DNA of 8,201 nucleotides from Alphaproteobacteria bacterium (lineage in GTDB: Bacteria; Pseudomonadota; Alphaproteobacteria; ATCC43930; CGMCC-115725), in assembly GCA_017353855.1 (NCBI GenBank), contig JAFMSA010000157.1:1-8201 (forward strand). The letters are read 5' to 3'. Made by a program: the position numbers and the translations under genes. The first letter of the stretch is position 1. The number at the start of each line of letters is the position of its first letter. Positions 5,727-8,201 of this stretch are shown here, piece by piece. The notes below the pieces were generated by a model. The model worked only from the letters and a program-made list of their open reading frames with translations. It ran no database searches and had not been told where the DNA came from.

Positions 5727-7130
5727 TTAGCCGAATTGATACTCTCTGGTGGCCGCGATCAGCTGCAGCATTTGGCCCACCCGCTGGTCAGCGACGTCGG
5801 CATTGCCGTTCCCCCAGCTGATCTGGCCCCACTCCTTGGCCTGCGAGGTCAATTCCTGCTTCGTGTCGGCGCCGACCTCCACCGGTCCGATGAGATCCAG
5901 GCAGTCGTCGACCAGTTGCTCGGGGCTCACCGAGCCTTTGGTTTTGATCCGGTCGATGATCGCGCGGACACCCGGCAAAGAGGTATCACCCACCTTTTCC
6001 GCGACGAAATTGATGCGGGCCATCAAAGAACCGCTGTTGATCCACTCCTTGCCGGTGTGCCATCCCTCAACCGAAGGCGGATTGAGCAGATCCTGGCCCA
6101 TATAGGTCGGCTGCATCGACAGCTCGCCGTAGCCGGGTTTCGGCAGCTCGTGACCGCCGACCATCCGTAGCGTGCTGGCCACGACCTCGGCCGGTGATTT
6201 CATGTGTTTGAAGCGGGCGTTCTTGAAGAAATCGGAGTTGAAGAGCGTGCGCAACACCGGTTTCATGTCGAACTTCGCGTCGCGGAACGCCCCGACCAAA
6301 GTGTCGATCGCCTTCTGGTCTTGCGGCGCCTCGATCGGCCAGGCCGGCACTTGCGGTTCATCGGCGACAAAGAAGTTGTAGAGGTGTCGGCAAATGAATT
6401 TACCGCAAGCAGGCTGCTGCACGACAATGTCGATAATGTCTTCGCCGTTGAAGCGCCCCTTGTGACCCAGGAACTCCTTCTCGCCGTCGTCGTGGTCTTC
6501 CGGCCGGTATTCGAATCTCCACGGGAACCGGCCATAGGGTGCGCGCGGAATCTTGGTCTCGAACGTCCAACCGGTGAAGGCCCGCGAGCATTCACGAACG
6601 TCTTTCTCCGTGTAGTTGCCAGCGCCGAGGCTGAACAGCTCGAGCAGTTCGCGGCCCCAATTCTCGTTTACCGCCGTGCCGTGATTCTGCTGGTTATCGA
6701 GCCAGAAGATCATCGTCGGGTTCTTCGCCACCTTGACCAAGAGCTCGCGGTAGTTGCCCATCCCGTTCTCACGGAACAGCTCAATCTGCTGCAGCAGCTG
6801 GTCGTAATTGTCGACCTTTGAATTCCCGGTCGCAAATACATGGTGCCAGAACAGGGCCATCTTTTCTTCGAGAGGCCGCTTCGTGTTCACCAGATAGTAC
6901 ATCCAATTGACGTTGCCCATCGGCGGCTGTCCGCCAGGCAACAGCGATGCCGGCTGGTAGCGCAACAACGTATAAGCATCCACGGGAGGCTGGGTCTCGG
7001 GATCCAGCAGTTCTTCTACGGTCGCCTCGTAGCCCTTGGCCACGCGTGCTTCGAGCTCCTCGCGCCCTGCCCCGAACCCGGCGCGCCGCATCAGGTGTGC
7101 CATCAGAGCGATATCGTCTTGGTATGCCAT
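5727..7130 (-). CDS. DUF1800 family protein, no export signal
   Basis: 467 aa, full length for the family. Typical DUF1800 blocks are present: HLMRRAGFG (12-20), MALFWHHVFATG (91-102), a VAKNPTMIFWLDNQQN segment, NENWGRELLELFSLG (155-169), YTEKDVRECSRAFTGW (173-188), NPPSVEGWHTGKEWI (350-364) and a C-terminal EYQ. The biochemical function of the family is unknown. It is nearly always paired with DUF1501, often in exported form. Here the conserved HLMRRAGFG begins at residue 12, leaving no room for a signal peptide, so it is probably cytoplasmic like its DUF1501 partner. The start is ATG 7130, preceded by AAGGAGGA (7140-7147). The Shine-Dalgarno lies inside the end of a possible small upstream ORF whose TAA is only 2 nt before this ATG, so translation may be coupled. 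The nearest promoter is the ICE-associated one at 7338-7366. Confidence 0.9.
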   Translation of the reverse strand: MAYQDDIALMAHLMRRAGFGAGREELEARVAKGYEATVEELLDPETQPPVDAYTLLRYQPASLLPGGQPPMGNVNWMYYLVNTKRPLEEKMALFWHHVFATGNSKVDNYDQLLQQIELFRENGMGNYRELLVKVAKNPTMIFWLDNQQNHGTAVNENWGRELLELFSLGAGNYTEKDVRECSRAFTGWTFETKIPRAPYGRFPWRFEYRPEDHDDGEKEFLGHKGRFNGEDIIDIVVQQPACGKFICRHLYNFFVADEPQVPAWPIEAPQDQKAIDTLVGAFRDAKFDMKPVLRTLFNSDFFKNARFKHMKSPAEVVASTLRMVGGHELPKPGYGELSMQPTYMGQDLLNPPSVEGWHTGKEWINSGSLMARINFVAEKVGDTSLPGVRAIIDRIKTKGSVSPEQLVDDCLDLIGPVEVGADTKQELTSQAKEWGQISWGNGNADVADQRVGQMLQLIAATREYQFG

Positions 7131-7132
7131 CC

Positions 7133-7273
7133 TTAGGTCTCCTCCTTGTATTGGTGAGTCAGTTGCGAGGGGCTGCCATCGTCCGGCCGCGTGAGGCAGC
7201 AGGCTGCCAGCGATTCTCGTCGCGTCATGAGGTCCGCTTGAACCTCTACCGGCTGTGATTGGTCATACGCCAT
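7133..7273 (-). CDS. Possible small ORF (46 aa) leading the DUF1800 operon
   Basis: The frame runs from ATG 7273 (MAYDQSQPVEV...) to TAA at 7133, with GAGGG (7278-7282) 4 nt upstream. Its stop is 2 nt from the DUF1800 ATG, and its last codons (YKEET) contain the DUF1800 ribosome binding site. Third positions are mostly G or C, consistent with coding in this genome but not decisive in 46 codons. The start lies 64 nt after the predicted -10, close to the 57 nt seen for rubrerythrin, which fits it being the first cistron. It has adjacent cysteines (CC at 25-26) and an acidic C-terminus; I recognise no family. The frame stays open further upstream towards 7552, but that part overlaps the promoter and the flavoprotein gene. 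It could be a leader peptide that couples translation, a small protein, or chance. Confidence 0.4.
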   Translation of the reverse strand: MAYDQSQPVEVQADLMTRRESLAACCLTRPDDGSPSQLTHQYKEET

Positions 7274-7300
7274 CCGTCCCTCAATATCGCCGGAACGGGC

Positions 7301-7318
7301 GGTCGCGGAAATGCGGCC
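7301..7318 (-). promoter_or_regulatory. 5'-leader hairpin of the DUF1800 operon, matching the rubrerythrin leader
   Basis: The minus strand reads GGCCGCATTTCCGCGACC, which can form the same stem-loop plan as 1694-1711 with one internal C-A mismatch. One outer pair is G-C here and G-U in the rubrerythrin copy, so pairing is kept. It lies 19 nt after the predicted -10. The core shared by the two copies is 14 of 15 bases identical. Confidence 0.45.
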
Positions 7319-7337
7319 GGAGCCGATGGGATTCCTC

Positions 7338-7366
7338 ATAATTGACGGGCCCGCCGGGCGAGTCAA
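7338..7366 (-). promoter_or_regulatory. Predicted sigma70-type promoter of the DUF1800-DUF1501-NHL operon
   Basis: On the minus strand, -35 TTGACT (7361-7366), a 17-nt spacer and -10 AATTAT (7338-7343). The -35 begins 3 nt after an ICE-like dyad, as at rubrerythrin. Transcription should start near 7331, leaving about 58 nt before the small ORF and 200 nt before the DUF1800 ATG. Confidence 0.5.
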
Positions 7367-7369
7367 CTC

Positions 7370-7386
7370 CTTAGAAGCATCCCAAA
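7370..7386 (-). promoter_or_regulatory. ICE-like Irr operator upstream of the DUF1800 operon
   Basis: The minus strand reads TTTGGGATGCTTCTAAG. Against the recalled consensus TTTAGAA-N3-TTCTAAA, the halves match 5 of 7 and 6 of 7. It is 12 of 17 identical to the rubrerythrin box, with the same 3-nt spacing to TTGAC. On sequence alone it is weaker than the rubrerythrin box; the shared promoter layout is what makes it credible. Confidence 0.5.
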
Positions 7387-7472
7387 CTGGAACGGCCGCC
7401 ACACCCCAATGCGCTGTTGCGCTGCCGCATCCGGTCCGAGCACGGCGGCGTGGCTGTTGCGGGGAGAGATCC
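7387..7472 (-). other. Spacer between the flavoprotein gene and the DUF1800 operon operator
   Basis: 86 nt with only short (4-bp) inverted repeats such as CACG/CGTG and GCGC/GCGC. No convincing terminator for the flavoprotein gene was found, so some readthrough into the DUF1800 operon cannot be excluded. Confidence 0.4.
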
Positions 7473-8201
7473 TCAGTCGCCGGTCTGCAGACGCTCGACC
7501 AGCTCCCGCACCGACGGAACATAGCCGTTCGCATAAAACGGGTCGGAGGCAAAGCGAAAGGTGTTATGTCCGGCGAACATCAATTGATATTCGACATCGT
7601 CGGAATGTCTTATCGCCTGGAGCGTCTTCTGAATGCAGAAGCTGCGCGGATCCGCCTTCCTCCCTGTCGTGCGCGCGTCATTCTGCGCCCAGTTGGAGAA
7701 CTGGCAGGCGCTCAGGCATCCCATGCAGCCGATTTGATCGGAGCGAATTTCAAGCGCCTTCTGCGGCGTCACAAAGATCAGGGTCGAATCTGGTGTGCGC
7801 AAGGGCTCGGTAAACCCTTCGCCAATCCAGCCCTCGGCTGCCAATTTGTCAGGGGCCGTCAGATAGACGATGCGGCCGCGCGGACCGACGCTGAACGGCG
7901 CAACGTGCTCGCCGACCGGTTCCACGGTATAGGCAACCTGGTGCTGGGAGCGTTGTTGCAGTTCGCTTAGAAACTGATTGCGCACTGCGGATGAGTAAAA
8001 CCCGGTCGGGCTGAAGTGATTGAGGTAGATATCGCCTTCGCTCAGCGTCAGCAGCTTGCGCTTCCACACACCGGATATTGGGCTTTCCTGGGTTAGCAGC
8101 GGCCGCGTTCCGAATTGAAAAGCCACCGGGCCGAGTTCCGGATTGTCGATCCAGTCCGCCCACTCCCGGAGGTACCAGACGCCGCCGGCCATAAAAATCG
8201 G
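7473..8201 (-). CDS. Nitronate monooxygenase-like flavoprotein with Cys-rich C-terminal extension, 5' end cut by window edge
   Basis: 242 visible residues; the frame is open to the right edge, and the first internal ATG (8192) has no ribosome binding site, so the true start is outside. The visible N-terminus PIFMAGGVWYLREW followed by AFQFGTRPLLTQES fits the C-terminal half of the FMN-binding TIM barrel of the nitronate monooxygenase/2-nitropropane dioxygenase family: the AGG turn, then the G-T-R phosphate-binding loop and the T-x-E-S motif. After the barrel comes a roughly 190-residue extension ending near PSVRELVERLQTGD. It has C149-x2-C152-x3-C156 and, 22 residues on, C179 (numbered from the first visible residue), which could ligate an Fe-S cluster or zinc. 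The substrate cannot be predicted; family members oxidise nitronates or reduce enones. The stop is 86 nt before the ICE-like box of the next operon, so it is probably a separate transcription unit. Confidence 0.8.
   Translation of the reverse strand, partial: PIFMAGGVWYLREWADWIDNPELGPVAFQFGTRPLLTQESPISGVWKRKLLTLSEGDIYLNHFSPTGFYSSAVRNQFLSELQQRSQHQVAYTVEPVGEHVAPFSVGPRGRIVYLTAPDKLAAEGWIGEGFTEPLRTPDSTLIFVTPQKALEIRSDQIGCMGCLSACQFSNWAQNDARTTGRKADPRSFCIQKTLQAIRHSDDVEYQLMFAGHNTFRFASDPFYANGYVPSVRELVERLQTGD

Noticed and set aside
4556..6821. Plus-strand frames at 4556-5056, 5691-6170 and 6204-6821
   Set aside because: All are antisense to the DUF1501 and DUF1800 genes and have no convincing ribosome binding sites or recognisable domains.

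Overview
The window reads as high-GC alphaproteobacterial DNA. The best taxonomic clue is an Irr-type Fur-family regulator with the family's DHHH motif; Irr is characteristic of Alphaproteobacteria. All supported genes lie on the minus strand, so transcription runs from high to low coordinates. Both ends of the window cut a gene.

Layout in transcription order. (1) 8201-7473: 3' part of a nitronate monooxygenase-like flavoprotein with a Cys-rich C-terminal extension. (2) 7386-7301: a promoter region with a 17-bp Irr-box (ICE)-like dyad, a TTGACT/AATTAT sigma70-type promoter and a leader hairpin. (3) A probable operon follows: a possible 46-aa leader ORF (7273-7133), a DUF1800 protein (7130-5727), a DUF1501 protein (5692-4553) and a six-blade NHL propeller protein (4469-3366). 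A perfect 12-bp hairpin sits between the DUF1501 and NHL genes. (4) irr, 3181-2759. (5) About 980 bp with no gene I can support. (6) A second promoter region, 1776-1694, built like the first, drives rubrerythrin (1671-1255). A (Fe-S)-binding CCG-domain protein follows (1163 to beyond the left edge). That gene is open to the edge and its coding frame was read directly from the sequence.

The rubrerythrin and CCG Fe-S pair is a recurrent redox/peroxide-protection cluster next to an iron/heme-responsive regulator. The main observation is that the rubrerythrin promoter and the promoter of the DUF1800-DUF1501-NHL operon share one architecture: ICE-like dyad, exactly 3 nt, TTGAC -35, 16 or 17 nt, -10, 17 or 19 nt, then a near-identical 18-nt hairpin. 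This suggests that a cluster of unknown function, whose DUF1800 and DUF1501 proteins lack the export signals usual for their families, is co-regulated with rubrerythrin, probably by the Irr encoded between them. The promoter layout is seen in the sequence. Control by Irr and any role in iron or peroxide physiology are inferences.
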